This document shows, one piece after another, positions 1-7,847 of a DNA stretch of 64,000 bases (the stretch's first letter is position 1; every line of letters begins with the position of its first letter). The DNA is from JACZYA01 sp965247455 (GTDB lineage Bacteria; Acidobacteriota; Terriglobia; Acidiferrales; 2-02-FULL-67-57): assembly GCA_965247455.1 (NCBI GenBank), contig CBDFHE010000012.1, positions 1 to 64,000 of the forward strand, written 5' to 3'. The notes beneath the pieces were generated by a model. It did not search any database and had not been told where the DNA came from. It saw only the letters and a list, made by a program, of their open reading frames with translations. Both the position numbers and the translations under genes were made by a program.

Positions 1-291
1 CGGCGGGCCGCTCAGGATTAGTCGCGGCGCCCACCCCCGGCGGTAGAGTTCGACGGCGTGGCGCACGCGGTCACCCAAGACCGAATCGCCGCCCAGCACT
101 ACAATGGCCTGAGACCTCTCCAGCCGCTCATCCACTACCCACCAAGCCGCGAACGCCCGCAGCAAGGGCCGCCGCGCCGCGTAGATGATTCCTCCCAACC
201 CAGCCAGCAGCAGCAGGACCAGCAGCCAAAGCAGAATCCCGCCGCGTTGGCGGGAGCAGAGAGGAGCGCGGGAGGCGGCGGGCGCACCAGG
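1..291 (-). CDS. DUF218 (YdcF/ElyC/SanA-like) membrane protein, 3' part off the window
   Basis: An open frame runs leftwards off the window edge, in the same frame as the preceding galT and directly after its TGA. It encodes one hydrophobic helix (LLWLLVLLLLAGLGGIIYA), then AIVVLGGD and a RV-HAVELYRRGWAPRLILSG segment, which is the typical start of a DUF218 domain. ElyC, SanA and YdcF of this family are membrane-anchored and linked to envelope or undecaprenyl-phosphate physiology; the reaction is not established. No ATG or GTG lies in frame between the galT stop and the helix, so the start is unknown (perhaps CTG near 234, or the gene was once joined to galT). Only about the first 95 codons are visible. 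Confidence 0.6.
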
Positions 292-1277
292 TCAATCCTC
301 GACCGGAAACTCGCGCAAGCGCGCGGCGGCCGCTTCGGGCGTGACGGTGGTGAAGTACACCTCCTTGGCAATGTAGGGACGCGGCTTGCGGGGCAGCACC
401 GGTATAAGCTCCAGGTGCCAGTGGTAGTCGTCCTCGAGCGAGTCCCAATAGCCCACCCGGCGGAGCAGGCTGGCGCGGTTGGGACAAGTGTGCAAGATGA
501 AATGGTAAGCCCCGCTGACCTGTTCCATGCGTTGCAAGGTGTGCCGCAGGAGCCGAGCCAGCTCTTCGCGGGCTGAAGAGCGCAGGTAGTTGTCCTCAAA
601 GCTGTGATGGTGGCGCCGGGACAGAATCCACGTCTCGTAGGGGTTGCGGGGAGCAAAGGGACAATAGGCAACATAGTTCGGGGTGGCTTCGATCAGGCGA
701 ACCTGCTGCCGGAGTTCCTGCCGAGCCATGTCGCAGAAGAGACACCGCTCCTTGAGCTGGAAATAGTCTCGCGCGGAGCGGAGCTCGTGCAGCACGCGCC
801 GGGGGACAAAAGTGGTGGCGGTGAGTTGCGAGTGCGAATGCGGCAGCTCCTGGCCGGCTGCGGCGCCGGAGTTCTTGAACACGGAGATGTACTTGAAGCG
901 GATGTCCCCTTTCAGGTCAGCCACCCGCAGGGCGTAGGCTTCCAGCACGCGGGCAATTTCCGCGTCGGTGGCCTGGCTGAGTGTGCGGTCGTGCTCCGGC
1001 AGTTCGACGATAACTTCGTGAGCGCCGACCATGCGCATCTTGTCGTAGAGGCCATCGGCGGCGCGGTCGGTGCTGCCCTCGATGCGAAACAGCGGATCGA
1101 AGTGGGGAAACACGCGAACCTGCCAAGCGGAGGAGTTCTCCGGCAAGGCGAGCAGGGTGGGCGCGGTCAGGTTCTCGTTGCCGGGGCAGTACGGGCAGGG
1201 CGAGGGGGAGGCTCGCCGGGCTCACCCTCCCGAATGACCACCCAGCTCCGGGTGATGGGATCCTTGCGCAGTTCCAT
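292..1277 (-). CDS. galT: Galactose-1-phosphate uridylyltransferase-like protein, apparent frameshift near the N-terminus
   Basis: GalT-family nucleotidyltransferase of the HIT superfamily, moving a nucleotidyl group between hexose-1-phosphate and a UDP (or ADP) sugar in the cytoplasm. The body (292-1146) holds the catalytic segment ELPHSHSQLTAT, a second histidine cluster RRHHHSFED and a CLFC pair. The N-terminus MELRKDPITRSWVVI starts at an ATG at 1277. It is out of frame with CPYCPGNENL (zinc site, about 1197-1168), which reads straight into the main frame. A one-base change in the C/G-rich stretch around 1200 would join them, so this is either a sequencing error or a recent lesion. The expected spacer between WVVI and CPYC is also short. 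It lies just upstream of the DUF218 gene. Confidence 0.75.
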
Positions 1278-1389
1278 TCTTAGTAGAGTCTTCGCGCCAT
1301 AGCCGCGCGCTAGTCTATGAGGGTGGGTGCAGAAGGGTCAAGCCGGCCCGGCGGTCGGTGGTGTTCTATTTTGGCTTGTGGAGACAGTT

Positions 1390-1458
1390 CCCCCAGGCAG
1401 GGGCTCGTCCTGAAGGCTTCAGCCCGAGGGCTTGCCCTGAAGGGCCTGGGGGCTCGGT
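1390..1458. repeat. Dispersed palindromic repeat, family A (CCCCCAGGC...GCCTGGGGG)
   Basis: An imperfect inverted repeat of about 70 bp starts with CCCCCAGGC, contains CTGAAGGCTTCAG and GCCCTGAAGGGC, and ends GCCTGGGGGCTCGGT. Close relatives lie at 35968-36048 and 62726-62821, with an inverted partial copy at 61577-61624 and a remnant near 52318. It lies between galT and nuoI and has no coding sense. Confidence 0.75.
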
Positions 1459-1482
1459 GCGAAATTAGGAAGCGGCCCGTGA

Positions 1483-1944
1483 CTATCGGGTGTAGCGGGC
1501 AGGCGTGGGGCCCTCTTCGAGCAGGTGCCGATCCCAGATGGCGCCTTCGCGAGTGTAGTAGGCCATCTCGAAATCCTGGGTCAACTCCAGAGCGTCGGTG
1601 GGGCAGGCGTCCTCGCAGAGACCGCAAAACATGCAGCGGGAGAGGTCGTAGGTGAAGGTGGTCAGAACCTTGCGACGGCTTTGCTCGTCGCGCTGCCAGC
1701 CCACGACGATCAGGTTTTCCGGACAAGCCAGCGCGCAGAGGTTGCAGGCGATGCAGAGGGTCTCGCTGGTTTCCGGGTTGTTGTTCAGCCGGGGCGCGCC
1801 GCGGTAGCGCTCGGCCACAATGGGCCGCTCCTGCGGATACTGCTCGGTGTAGCACTTGCTGGGTGCCTGATAGGAGAAGGTGCGCCGCAGCCCTTGCAGC
1901 AGATCCACCAGAAAGAGTCGTTTGAGCGTCTGTTTCCAGGTCAT
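1483..1944 (-). CDS. nuoI: NADH-quinone oxidoreductase subunit I (two 4Fe-4S ferredoxin)
   Basis: NuoI carries the N6a and N6b iron-sulfur clusters that pass electrons through the peripheral arm of complex I. Two complete 4Fe-4S motifs are visible: CIACNLCALACP and CMFCGLCEDACP. The N-terminal MTWKQTLKRLFLVDLLQGL resembles the membrane-contacting helix of NuoI, and this ATG (1944) is preferred over the upstream frame extension to 2004, which has no family-like sequence. About 153 residues, normal for the family. No other nuo gene is present in the window, so it is a solitary copy here or the remaining subunits lie elsewhere. It could also be a related ferredoxin subunit of another complex. 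Confidence 0.85.
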   Translation of the reverse strand: MTWKQTLKRLFLVDLLQGLRRTFSYQAPSKCYTEQYPQERPIVAERYRGAPRLNNNPETSETLCIACNLCALACPENLIVVGWQRDEQSRRKVLTTFTYDLSRCMFCGLCEDACPTDALELTQDFEMAYYTREGAIWDRHLLEEGPTPARYTR

Positions 1945-2329
1945 CGCCCTTGTCCGAACCTCTCTGAAAGAATACAGGCTTTCGTTCCTGCGGTCAAACC
2001 CCACCAGACAGCAGATAGTGAGCTAAAAGGGTGTTGCCTTGGCTGATGATGAAATACGTTTTTCTCTCCCAGCGGCCTGCCTGCGGTAGGCAGGCTGGGG
2101 CCGCTGGGCTGGACATTTTTTAAGAAGCACACACACCAATGTGTGTCGGCATTTCGACTTAGGCACTTTCACTCATGTCCAACCCGGTGGCCCCGGCCAC
2201 CGGGGCTCAGGCTTCCCCCTGGCTGGGTTTAGCCCTCCACGCGGTCGCCGCCACGCGCGAACCGCGAGGCACGGCTGTGCTAGAATTCGGTCGGCAGAGC
2301 GGAGAGCCCAAACACGCCTGCCTTGTCGC
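1945..2329. other. Intergenic region between nuoI and tRNA-Ser with nested palindromes
   Basis: No gene seen. It holds a hairpin at 2068-2110 in which a CCCAGCGG...CCGCTGGG stem is interrupted by the 19-bp palindrome CCTGCCTGCGGTAGGCAGG (2076-2094). A second palindrome, CCGGTGGCCCCGGCCACCGG, lies near 2183-2203. A TAGAAT at about 2280-2285 is a possible -10 box for the tRNA. Confidence 0.5.
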
Positions 2330-2422
2330 GGAGGGGTGCCGGAGCGGTTGAACGGGGCCGCCTCGAAAGCGGTTAAGGCGCTAAACCCGCCTTCGGGGGT
2401 TCGAATCCCTCCCCCTCCGCCA
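2330..2422 (+). tRNA. tRNA-Ser (anticodon CGA)
   Basis: The acceptor stem GGAGGGG (2330-2336) pairs with CCCCTCC before a G discriminator and an encoded CCA (2420-2422). The anticodon loop CTCGAAA closes on a GC-rich stem and gives anticodon CGA, which reads UCG serine codons. A long variable arm, as expected for a class II tRNA, precedes the T-loop GGTTCGAATCC. Length 93 nt. A small open frame over this region is only the tRNA read as protein. Confidence 0.95.
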
Positions 2423-2592
2423 TCCTACGTTCTACAAGTTTCGGACGGCAGGCCGACCGCCACACCCCGCTGGTAACCAGAGGCGCACCCTTCCTCCTAC
2501 GCAACCTATCCCATACGGTTACGTCTAACCATTGTGGTGCTGCATTGACCTCATCAACAAATTGAAGTGGGATTCTCCCGGGAGACGAGCTG

Positions 2593-3261
2593 ATGACACA
2601 TCCGACCACAAGCAAAACGCAGCCGCGATTTCTCGCTGGCTTGCTGCTGCTGGCGGCGCTGGTGTGGTTGCCTCTGGCGGCGAGCTGCCAGAGCGGCGCG
2701 CTGCCCGAAGAAGTCCGCAAGAGTTTCGCTTCGGCCATGGACGCGCTGGGCATCGAGCCCGGCAGCGTGGTAGCCGACGTGGGTGCCGGCCCCGGCCCCT
2801 ACACTTTCCCACTGGCCGAGCGGGTCGGTCCGGATGGAAAAGTGTACGTGGTGGACATTGACGAAGACGACTTGGCCAAGATTCGCAGCCGCGCAGAGAG
2901 GGAGGGCGTCGTGCAGGTCGAAACCATCCTGGGGGTGACCGATGACCCGCGCCTGCCGGCGGCGGCGCTCGACGTGGTGTTGGTCATCAACGCCTACCAT
3001 GAATTTCGCGAGTACGACGAGATGTTGCAGGGGTTCCACCGGGCGCTCAAACCGGGCGGGCGGCTGGCGATTATCGACGCCAAGACCGACGCCGGCGAGG
3101 CACGCAGCCGCTACCACAGCCGCCACCGCATTCCGGCTGAATTGGTGCGTGAAGACGCCCGACGCAACGGCTTCCGCTTTCTGCACAATCAACCACGCTT
3201 CGTGCACCACCGCAGAAACCGCGAGTTTTACTTCCTGGTGTTCGAGAAACCTGCGTCCTAA
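2593..3261 (+). CDS. Exported class I SAM-dependent methyltransferase, possible lipoprotein
   Basis: The N-terminus has a positively charged start, a hydrophobic stretch (about residues 12-30) and a cysteine at residue 32 in LAASC, which looks like a signal peptide with a weak lipobox. It is followed by a class I methyltransferase fold: motif I VADVGAGPGPYT (about 60-71), acidic residue motif VYVVDIDED, post-motif VLVINAYHEF and ALKPGGRLAIID. The soluble part resembles the Methyltransf_11/25 group, often annotated as methyltransferase type 11. Substrate unknown. An exported SAM enzyme is odd because SAM is cytoplasmic; such signal-bearing homologues are, to my knowledge, seen in acidobacterial and planctomycete genomes, but their function is unclear. 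Convergent with tadA, 17 bp apart. Confidence 0.75.
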   Translation: MTHPTTSKTQPRFLAGLLLLAALVWLPLAASCQSGALPEEVRKSFASAMDALGIEPGSVVADVGAGPGPYTFPLAERVGPDGKVYVVDIDEDDLAKIRSRAEREGVVQVETILGVTDDPRLPAAALDVVLVINAYHEFREYDEMLQGFHRALKPGGRLAIIDAKTDAGEARSRYHSRHRIPAELVREDARRNGFRFLHNQPRFVHHRRNREFYFLVFEKPAS

Positions 3262-3278
3262 CCGGATCGGAGGCTTTC

Positions 3279-3749
3279 TTAAGATTTTTGCGCTGCGCGG
3301 CGGAGAGCGAAGAAGCGCTGGAGCAGCGCCGCCGACTCTTCCGCCAGTACACCCGCTTGGACTTCGACGCGGTGGTTCCAGTGGGGACTTTCCAACAGGC
3401 GCAGGCAGGAGGTGACCGCGCCGCCCTTGGGGTCGGGCGCGCCATAGACCAAGCGGCGGATGCGCGCATGCACCAGCGCGCCGACGCACATGGCACAGGG
3501 CTCGAGAGTAACGTAGAGGTCGCAGTCAGTCAGGCGGTAGTTGCCGCGACGCTCGGCGGCGGCGCGTAGGGCCAGGATTTCGGCGTGCGCAGTGGGGTCA
3601 TTGGTGGCGATGGGGCGGTTGTGCACGCGGGCGATCACTTCACCTTCCGCCACCACCACCGCTCCCACGGGAACTTCACCTTCCTCGGCCGCCGCCTGAG
3701 CTTCGGCCAGTGCCTGCTCCATGAAGGCGAGGTCAGCGTCAGCGGACAT
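3279..3749 (-). CDS. tadA: tRNA-specific adenosine-34 deaminase
   Basis: TadA deaminates A34 to inosine in tRNA-Arg(ACG), allowing one tRNA to read three codons. The zinc-binding and catalytic signature of the cytidine/deoxycytidylate deaminase fold is intact: HAE at residues 55-57 and PCAMC at 84-88. GAVVV and NRPI, typical of TadA, precede the active site. 156 residues, the normal length. The gene ends facing the methyltransferase and starts 18 bp after the stop of the PEGA/TPR gene transcribed in the same direction. Confidence 0.92.
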   Translation of the reverse strand: MSADADLAFMEQALAEAQAAAEEGEVPVGAVVVAEGEVIARVHNRPIATNDPTAHAEILALRAAAERRGNYRLTDCDLYVTLEPCAMCVGALVHARIRRLVYGAPDPKGGAVTSCLRLLESPHWNHRVEVQAGVLAEESAALLQRFFALRRAAQKS

Positions 3750-3767
3750 GGGAAACCGCTGGTCGGC

Positions 3768-5363
3768 TCACTTCTTCTTGGGTGCTAGGGCTGCCTCCAC
3801 CTTGCTCAGCAGCTCGCGGGCGGGCGGCGCAAAAGCGGTGCCGAATTGGACCAGCTCGCTCAGCACGCTCCGTGCCTGCTCCATGTTGCCGCGGCCACCC
3901 ATCCTGGCGTAGGTAAAACCCAACCGCCAGAGGTTGCGCGCGTAGTACTGCGGCTGATCTTTCAAGAGCGGCATACCGACGCGGAATTCCGCGATGGCCT
4001 CGGTCGTCTTTTCCTGGTGCAGGAAAACCTGCCCCAAAGCGGAGTGGGCGATGCCTTCCCAGAGCTTCTGCTGCTGCGCCCACTGCTCGTCGCCCAAGCC
4101 CTCCGGACGAGCCTTCTCGGGCTGTTCAGTCAGCAAGGAGAGCAGATGGTTGGCGAGCTGTTCGGCCCGCTCGAGGTCCTGCCCGCCCTCGCTGAGGGCA
4201 TCGGCCACCACCACCAACACAGAAACCTGATCGGGGTCGGCTTCCAGCACGCGTGTGCCCCACTCCAGCATCTTGGCGGTGTTGCCTTGCTGCTGATAAG
4301 CAAAGGTTATAGCAACGAAGGCGTGCTTGAGGTAAGCCGATTCGGGAAACAGTTCCAGGAAGCGTTCGAGCGCTGCGGGGTCACCCGCCTGGCTGGTGGC
4401 GACGAACATTTCGTAGTCGAGCGTTGGCAGCACCCGCCCGGCTTCCTGGAAAGCCCGCTGCTTTTCAGTGTCCCAGGCTGAAGGGTTCCAGCCCTCGGGC
4501 GCCGGCATGGTTCGGACTTGCTCCAGCAACTGCAGCAGGCGTTGGGCCTGATTCAGACCTTCTCCCAGGTCGCCCTTGCCCAGGAGAGCGCGCACTTGAA
4601 GAGCGTAGGCGGCGAAGTTTTGCGGGTCGCGCTGCAACAGTTTTTCCCCCGCCGCCAGCGCTTGGTCGTACTGCTTTTCCGCCAGGTGGGTTCCCTGCAA
4701 CAGGTGATAACCCAGCAAGGCCAGAGGGGAGTCAGAAGAGCCATCGATCATTTGCTGGATGAGCTGCGCCTTCTGGGCGGGATCGGCGGCTTCAATCTCC
4801 CTGAGAGTAGCGTCCGGACGCGTGCCCGCCGCCACGTTTACGCGGATGCCCAAAGGCTCGGGCACAGCGCTGACGGCGTCGGCCAGTGTGAGCTCCAACG
4901 GAAAAGTCTCGCCGGGCTTCAGAAAAAAAGTTTCGGTTTTGGTGACGTAGTCGGGCGAGCTGACCCGCACCACGTGATCGCCCGCGCCCAGGTCTTCGAC
5001 CACCAGCGGCCCCTCAGCGGGAAGAGTTCCCTGGCTCTCGCCGTCCACCACCACCTCGGCACCGGCCGCATTGGCGCGAATCTCGATTCGTGCCGGGGCC
5101 TTCACCACCTGAAAGAGAACCGGCTTGGCCTTCAGGGTGCGCAGGTTCTCTTCGAACCGCGGCGTCACCTCGAAGGCGATGCCGCGCGCCCGCACCATGT
5201 CGGCCACCTCCCGCGAAGAGACCTTGTCTTGCAGGAGTCGGTAGATTTCACTTTCCTGCAGGGGGGACTGGTCGCCGCCCTCCTGAGCGCACAACCCAGG
5301 TGCCCCCGCCAACCCGAGCAGAAGAACGCTCACCCCCACGAGTCGAAGTATCCGCCTTGTCAT
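3768..5363 (-). CDS. Secreted PEGA-domain and TPR repeat protein
   Basis: 531 residues. A signal peptide (about residues 1-26, MTRRILRLVGVSVLLLGLAG, probable cut after CAQ) indicates export. Residues roughly 90-150 form a PEGA-type beta domain (IEIRANAAGAEVVVDGES ... GDHVVRVSSPDYV), a module found on cell-surface proteins. The remainder is alpha-helical with TPR-like pairs (AEKQYDQALAAGEKLLQRDP; TTEAIAEFRVGMPLLKDQ), ending in a basic KKK tail. Probably periplasmic or surface-attached and a protein-binding scaffold. No partner can be named. The architecture is frequent in Acidobacteriota. Confidence 0.75.
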   Translation of the reverse strand: MTRRILRLVGVSVLLLGLAGAPGLCAQEGGDQSPLQESEIYRLLQDKVSSREVADMVRARGIAFEVTPRFEENLRTLKAKPVLFQVVKAPARIEIRANAAGAEVVVDGESQGTLPAEGPLVVEDLGAGDHVVRVSSPDYVTKTETFFLKPGETFPLELTLADAVSAVPEPLGIRVNVAAGTRPDATLREIEAADPAQKAQLIQQMIDGSSDSPLALLGYHLLQGTHLAEKQYDQALAAGEKLLQRDPQNFAAYALQVRALLGKGDLGEGLNQAQRLLQLLEQVRTMPAPEGWNPSAWDTEKQRAFQEAGRVLPTLDYEMFVATSQAGDPAALERFLELFPESAYLKHAFVAITFAYQQQGNTAKMLEWGTRVLEADPDQVSVLVVVADALSEGGQDLERAEQLANHLLSLLTEQPEKARPEGLGDEQWAQQQKLWEGIAHSALGQVFLHQEKTTEAIAEFRVGMPLLKDQPQYYARNLWRLGFTYARMGGRGNMEQARSVLSELVQFGTAFAPPARELLSKVEAALAPKKK

Positions 5364-5406
5364 GGCTCGCCCCCTCTCGTATGCTCGCCGACCACCGCTA
5401 CCCCGC

Positions 5407-6000
5407 TCAGCGGGGCAGGAAACGCGGTACCCGGCGGCGGTATTCTACATAGTCCTCACCCAATCGTGCCAGTAATTCCCGCTCCTCTAACTCGGTCACC
5501 AGAAGCGCCAATCCCATGAACCCCGCCACCAATACCAGCAGGCGGGTGGAACCCGTCAACAGGACTGCGCCCGCCCAGGCCAGCATCATCCCCAAGTAGC
5601 GGGGATGGCGGAGGCGGCAGTAGATGCCGGCGGAAACCACCTGCCCGCGCGGCCGGCTGGATTGGCCTGCTTCGCTCTTCCAAGAATGCAACTCCGGCAA
5701 CCCGACCAAGACGCGCCAGCCGGCCTGATGCTCCACCCGGCGGATCAACCAAACGTCCCCCAGCAACAAAAGCCCGCCCGCCACGGCGAACAGCGGGTGG
5801 CGGGAGAACCTCTCCTCCAGCCACCAGTCCAACGGCAACAGCAGCGCCAGCGCGACGCCGGCCCATACCGCCGGGGCCATCCAATAGTAACGCGCCCGCG
5901 CGCGGCTGCGCCAGAACTCGGCGGCCGGATGCATCAGCAGCCAGAAGAGTGGCACGGGCAACTCCACCACCAACGCCACGAGAGCGACGGCGTCGCGCAC
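5407..6000 (-). CDS. Isoprenylcysteine carboxyl methyltransferase-like (ICMT/PEMT) membrane protein
   Basis: About 197 residues with four or five predicted membrane helices. The C-terminal signature of the ICMT/phospholipid methyltransferase fold is clear: GIYCRLRHPRYLGMML, then EERELLARLGEDYVEYRRRVPRFLP, which contribute the SAM-binding site in the family. Bacterial members are mostly uncharacterised and usually called methyltransferase family protein; true isoprenylcysteine substrates are not expected. Transcribed with the DUF2892 gene upstream. Confidence 0.75.
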   Translation of the reverse strand: MRDAVALVALVVELPVPLFWLLMHPAAEFWRSRARARYYWMAPAVWAGVALALLLPLDWWLEERFSRHPLFAVAGGLLLLGDVWLIRRVEHQAGWRVLVGLPELHSWKSEAGQSSRPRGQVVSAGIYCRLRHPRYLGMMLAWAGAVLLTGSTRLLVLVAGFMGLALLVTELEERELLARLGEDYVEYRRRVPRFLPR

Positions 6001-6059
6001 GCGTCAACTCAACTTCAATTTTGCAATTCGCTGCTCCGCCGGAGCAGCCAGCGGCCGGG

Positions 6060-6227
6060 TCAAAACCCGACCGCGCCTTCGATGGCCACAACAGCACCGA
6101 CGATACCCACCCCAAGTGCCAGAATTCCCTGCAAGAAGGGTGCCGCCGCTGCCAGCGCAACCAACAGCACGCCGAAGAGCACATAACCCACCCGCATTCC
6201 TGAGCTAAGGTTCGAGGCTATCTTCAT
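6060..6227 (-). CDS. Small DUF2892 (YgaP-like transmembrane) protein
   Basis: A 55-residue protein starting MKIASNLSSGMRVGYVLFGV. The start at 6227 is fixed by a strong ribosome-binding site, AAGGAGGGACAAG, directly upstream. Longer in-frame extensions would overlap the divergent SDR gene. Two short hydrophobic helices separated by PFLQG match the DUF2892 pattern (a basic/glycine-rich entry, GxxL, two helices), known from small inner-membrane proteins and from the membrane tail of YgaP rhodanese. Function unknown. Confidence 0.65.
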   Translation of the reverse strand: MKIASNLSSGMRVGYVLFGVLLVALAAAAPFLQGILALGVGIVGAVVAIEGAVGF

Positions 6228-6320
6228 CTTGTCCCTCCTTCCGGTTGGCTCCATACTAGGCCGCGACGCCGGAAGAGGCAACTGGATTTCTTCCGACCGC
6301 GTCACGCAGGAGGAACGCCG

Positions 6321-7112
6321 ATGGATTTGAGACTTCAGGACAAGGTCGCGGTGGTGGCGGCCGCCAGCCAAGGGTTAGGACGCGCTGTCGCCACAGCATT
6401 GGCCGCCGAGGGCGCGCGGGTGGCCATCTGTTCCCGTTCGCAGGAGAGGGTCGAAGCAGCGGCAAGGGAGATTCGCGCCAAGACCGGCGCCGAGGTGTTG
6501 GCCGTGGAAGCTGACGTAACCCGCGAGGGAGACGTGGAACGCTTCGTGGGAGCGGCGGTGGAGCGCTGGGAGACAGTGCACGTCTGCGTGGTGAACGCGG
6601 GCGGGCCGCCGGCCAAGCCGTTTGCGGAGATCACGCTGGAGGATTGGCAGAACGCCGTCAACCTGAACCTGATGAGCGCGGTGCATTTCTCGCGCGCGGT
6701 GCTGCCGCGCATGCAAGCGCAGAAGTGGGGCCGGCTGATTTTCCTGACCTCGGTGGCGGTCAAGCAGCCCATTGACGGCCTGCTGCTCTCCAACGCCGTG
6801 CGCAGCGGCGTCACCGGGCTGGCCAAGAGCCTGGCCAATGAGTACGGACGCGCGAACGTGCTGGTCAATACCGTCTGCCCCGGCTACACCCGTACCGAGC
6901 GGTTGCAGGAATTGATTGGCGCTCTCTCCACGCGGAAAGGTGTCTCGAAGGAAGAAGTGGTGCAGGGCTGGACCGCACAGACTCCGCTGGGTCGGCTGGG
7001 CGAACCGGAAGAGCTGGCGGCGCTGGTGGCTTTTCTTTGTTCCGAGCGGGCGAGCTACATCACCGGCAGTTCGATTGCTGTGGACGGCGGCCATGTGAAG
7101 AGCCTGCTGTAG
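6321..7112 (+). CDS. Short-chain dehydrogenase/reductase-like protein with non-canonical active site
   Basis: 263 residues with an SDR Rossmann fold: a glycine motif in altered form (AAASQGLGRAV instead of TGxxxGIG), NAG (VVNAGGPP), and PGYTRTERL after the active site. The usual YxxxK catalytic pair is replaced: in LLLSNAVRSGVTGLAKSLA the tyrosine position is serine and the lysine position arginine. This matches the BKR-like SDR subgroup described as lacking the complete catalytic tetrad. It is usually annotated as 3-oxoacyl-ACP reductase, but that activity is doubtful. The start is supported by CAGGAGGAA 6 bases upstream. Confidence 0.8.
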   Translation: MDLRLQDKVAVVAAASQGLGRAVATALAAEGARVAICSRSQERVEAAAREIRAKTGAEVLAVEADVTREGDVERFVGAAVERWETVHVCVVNAGGPPAKPFAEITLEDWQNAVNLNLMSAVHFSRAVLPRMQAQKWGRLIFLTSVAVKQPIDGLLLSNAVRSGVTGLAKSLANEYGRANVLVNTVCPGYTRTERLQELIGALSTRKGVSKEEVVQGWTAQTPLGRLGEPEELAALVAFLCSERASYITGSSIAVDGGHVKSLL

Positions 7113-7130
7113 TCTAGAGCAGGTGCGGAG

Positions 7131-7149
7131 CCTGCCTGCGGTAGGCAGG
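7131..7149. repeat. Family B mini-palindrome CCTGCCTGCGGTAGGCAGG
   Basis: A 19-bp palindrome in the SDR-nitroreductase gap, flanked by GCAGGTGCGGAG and CACCTCTTCCGG, which themselves look like an older hairpin split by the palindrome. Other copies: 2076, 31133, 58352, 61663 and 62734, with variants at 11438 and 51412. Confidence 0.7.
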
Positions 7150-7222
7150 CACCTCTTCCGGACCGAAGTAAAACTAAGCTGAGAAACTGCACCCGAAAGG
7201 CACCGAGAAAAAGGGGGCATCC

Positions 7223-7828
7223 ATGGAAAAACCAGCGGAGACGAAGTATCCGGTTCACGAGTTGCTGCGGCGGCGCTGGAGCCCGGTGGCATTTTCCGAC
7301 CGCCGGGTGGACCCGGAGACTATCGGCAGTCTGCTGGAAGCGGCGCGCTGGGCGCCCTCGTCCTTCAACGAGCAGCCCTGGAGCTTCATCGTCGCCACCA
7401 AGGACGAGCCGGCCGAATTCGAGCGGCTGCTGGGTTGCCTGGTGGAGGGGAACATCACGTGGGCGAAACAGGCGCCAGTGCTGATGCTTTCGGTGGCCAA
7501 GCTCAACTTTGCCAGGAACCAGAAACCCAACCGCCACGCGTTTCACGACGTCGGGCTGGCGGCGGCAAACTTGGTCGTGCAGGCAACCTCTCTGGGCCTG
7601 GCTGTGCACCAGATGGCCGGGATTCTCCCGGACAAGGCGCGCGAAGTGTACGGCATACCGGAAGACTACGAGGTGGTGGCGGGAATCGCGCTCGGCTATC
7701 CCGGCGATGCCGCCAAGTTGGACGAAAAGCTCCGCCGGCGCGAACAGGCCCCCCGCAGCCGCAAGCCGCTGGAAGAGTTTGTCTTCACCGACCGCTGGGG
7801 GAAGAAATCACCGCTGGTGACCGATTAA
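7223..7828 (+). CDS. Nitroreductase family FMN-dependent oxidoreductase
   Basis: 201 residues of the nitroreductase/FMN reductase fold. LLRRRWSPVAFSDR near the N-terminus supplies FMN phosphate contacts, AARWAPSSFNEQPWSFIV is the conserved flavin-binding segment, and HDVGLAAANLVVQATSLGLAVHQM is the conserved dimer-interface helix. Family members reduce nitro-compounds, quinones or activated alkenes with NAD(P)H; the natural substrate cannot be told. The start ATG has AAAAAGGGGGC just upstream. It may be co-transcribed with the DUF429 gene 19 bp downstream. Confidence 0.85.
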   Translation: MEKPAETKYPVHELLRRRWSPVAFSDRRVDPETIGSLLEAARWAPSSFNEQPWSFIVATKDEPAEFERLLGCLVEGNITWAKQAPVLMLSVAKLNFARNQKPNRHAFHDVGLAAANLVVQATSLGLAVHQMAGILPDKAREVYGIPEDYEVVAGIALGYPGDAAKLDEKLRRREQAPRSRKPLEEFVFTDRWGKKSPLVTD

Positions 7829-7847
7829 CCGAGGTGCCACTCAGACT

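Noticed and set aside
2141..2476. 111-codon open frame covering tRNA-Ser
   Set aside because: The VPERLNGAASKAVKALNPPS segment is the well-known mistranslation of a tRNA gene.
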